Source: Bradyrhizobium sp. PSBB068 (GTDB lineage Bacteria > Pseudomonadota > Alphaproteobacteria > Rhizobiales > Xanthobacteraceae). From it: a stretch of DNA of 64,000 bases. The stretch lies in contig CP069300.1 of NCBI GenBank assembly GCA_016839165.1, positions 5,394,001-5,458,000 on the forward strand, in the 5' to 3' direction. Both the position numbers and the translations under genes were made by a program. Shown in pieces: positions 63,769-64,000 of this stretch. The stretch's first letter is position 1. The number at the start of each line of letters is the position of its first letter. The notes under the pieces are model-generated. The model searched no databases, was not told the origin of the DNA, and saw nothing but the letters and a program-made list of their open reading frames with translations.

Positions 63769-64000
63769 CTACCGTTTCTTCGCGACCTTGCGCTTCTTGG
63801 CCGTCTTCCGCGTCTTGGCGGTCTTCTTGGACGCCTTCTTCGGCACCCTCTTGCCCTCGGCACGCGCTTCCGAGAGGCCGATCGCGATCGCCTGCTTGCG
63901 GCTCGTCACCTTCTTCTTGGAGCGGCCGCTGCGCAGCGTCCCGGCCTTGCGCTTCTTCATCACACGCTCGACATCATCAGACGCCTTCCGCGAGTATTTT
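63769..64000 (-). CDS. Lysine-rich small basic protein (DUF6496-like), 5' end outside window
   Basis: The readable part ends in a histone-H1-like tail (KKASKKTAKTRKTAKKRKVAKKR). The family core is KKRKAGTLRSGRSKKKVTSRKQAIAIGLSEARAEGKRVPKKAS. Internal starts exist at 63963/63960, but the open frame continues upstream in family-like sequence (KYSRKASDDVERVM), so the true start is probably beyond the window. Likely nucleic-acid binding by charge; function unknown. Convergent with ku. Confidence 0.75.
   Translation of the reverse strand, partial: KYSRKASDDVERVMKKRKAGTLRSGRSKKKVTSRKQAIAIGLSEARAEGKRVPKKASKKTAKTRKTAKKRKVAKKR

Overview
The window reads as a chromosomal stretch of a high-GC alphaproteobacterium of the Bradyrhizobium/Rhodopseudomonas group, most likely Bradyrhizobium. 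The reasons are the transaldolase-glucose-6-phosphate isomerase fusion, the treS-maltokinase fusion, promoters of the EcfG general-stress type (GGAAC-N16/17-CGTT), a FixK/FNR-type box, REP-like palindromes of the kind seen in that group, and the protein families themselves. Genus is inferred, not proven. No rRNA, tRNA or CRISPR array was found.

Layout. 1-3.5 kb: the 3' part of a double-domain KaiC-like ATPase, translationally coupled to a hybrid sensor histidine kinase. 3.5-12.5 kb: an accessory patchwork. It holds two remnants of one prolyl-aminopeptidase-like gene, a broken Lnb/DUF4105 gene, a secreted amidohydrolase, and a composite scar of DUF1501 and L,D-transpeptidase fragments whose full-length relatives lie 5-7 kb downstream. 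It also holds an arsR-arsI-arsC-aqpS arsenic operon, a coiled-coil protein behind a FixK-type box, a lone PAS protein, an L,D-transpeptidase-like lipoprotein lacking its catalytic His, and a ModA-like binding protein. 12.7-17.9 kb: a probable operon of exported proteins: a caspase-fold protein with both catalytic residues replaced, then DUF1800, then DUF1501. 18-23.6 kb: a 2-oxoacid oxidoreductase operon (GltD-like flavoprotein, alpha and beta subunits). 23.7-25.2 kb: an intact-ended IS4-family element inserted in the centre of a REP palindrome. 25.3-33.3 kb: a branched-chain-amino-acid-type binding protein, the yeaG-yeaH-spoVR stress operon, and two small exported proteins.

33.5-59.1 kb is a large carbon-storage block. 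One arm is the oxidative pentose phosphate set (tal-pgi, gnd, zwf, pgl, gntK, HAD phosphatase). Next to it, divergently arranged, are malQ with a GH15 enzyme and the run glgE, treS-mak, glgB, glgX, treZ, treY. Together these can interconvert maltose, maltose-1-phosphate, branched alpha-glucan and trehalose, and feed glucose units into the pentose phosphate pathway. glgA, glgC and glgP are not in the window.

59.1-64 kb: a PHA-granule-family protein, a tiny DUF3309 membrane protein, and the NHEJ pair ligD and ku, divergent from a short region where two EcfG-type promoters overlap on opposite strands. A lysine-rich small protein runs off the right edge. EcfG-type sites before malQ, the DUF3309 gene, ku and ligD tie compatible-solute metabolism and double-strand-break repair to one general stress response.
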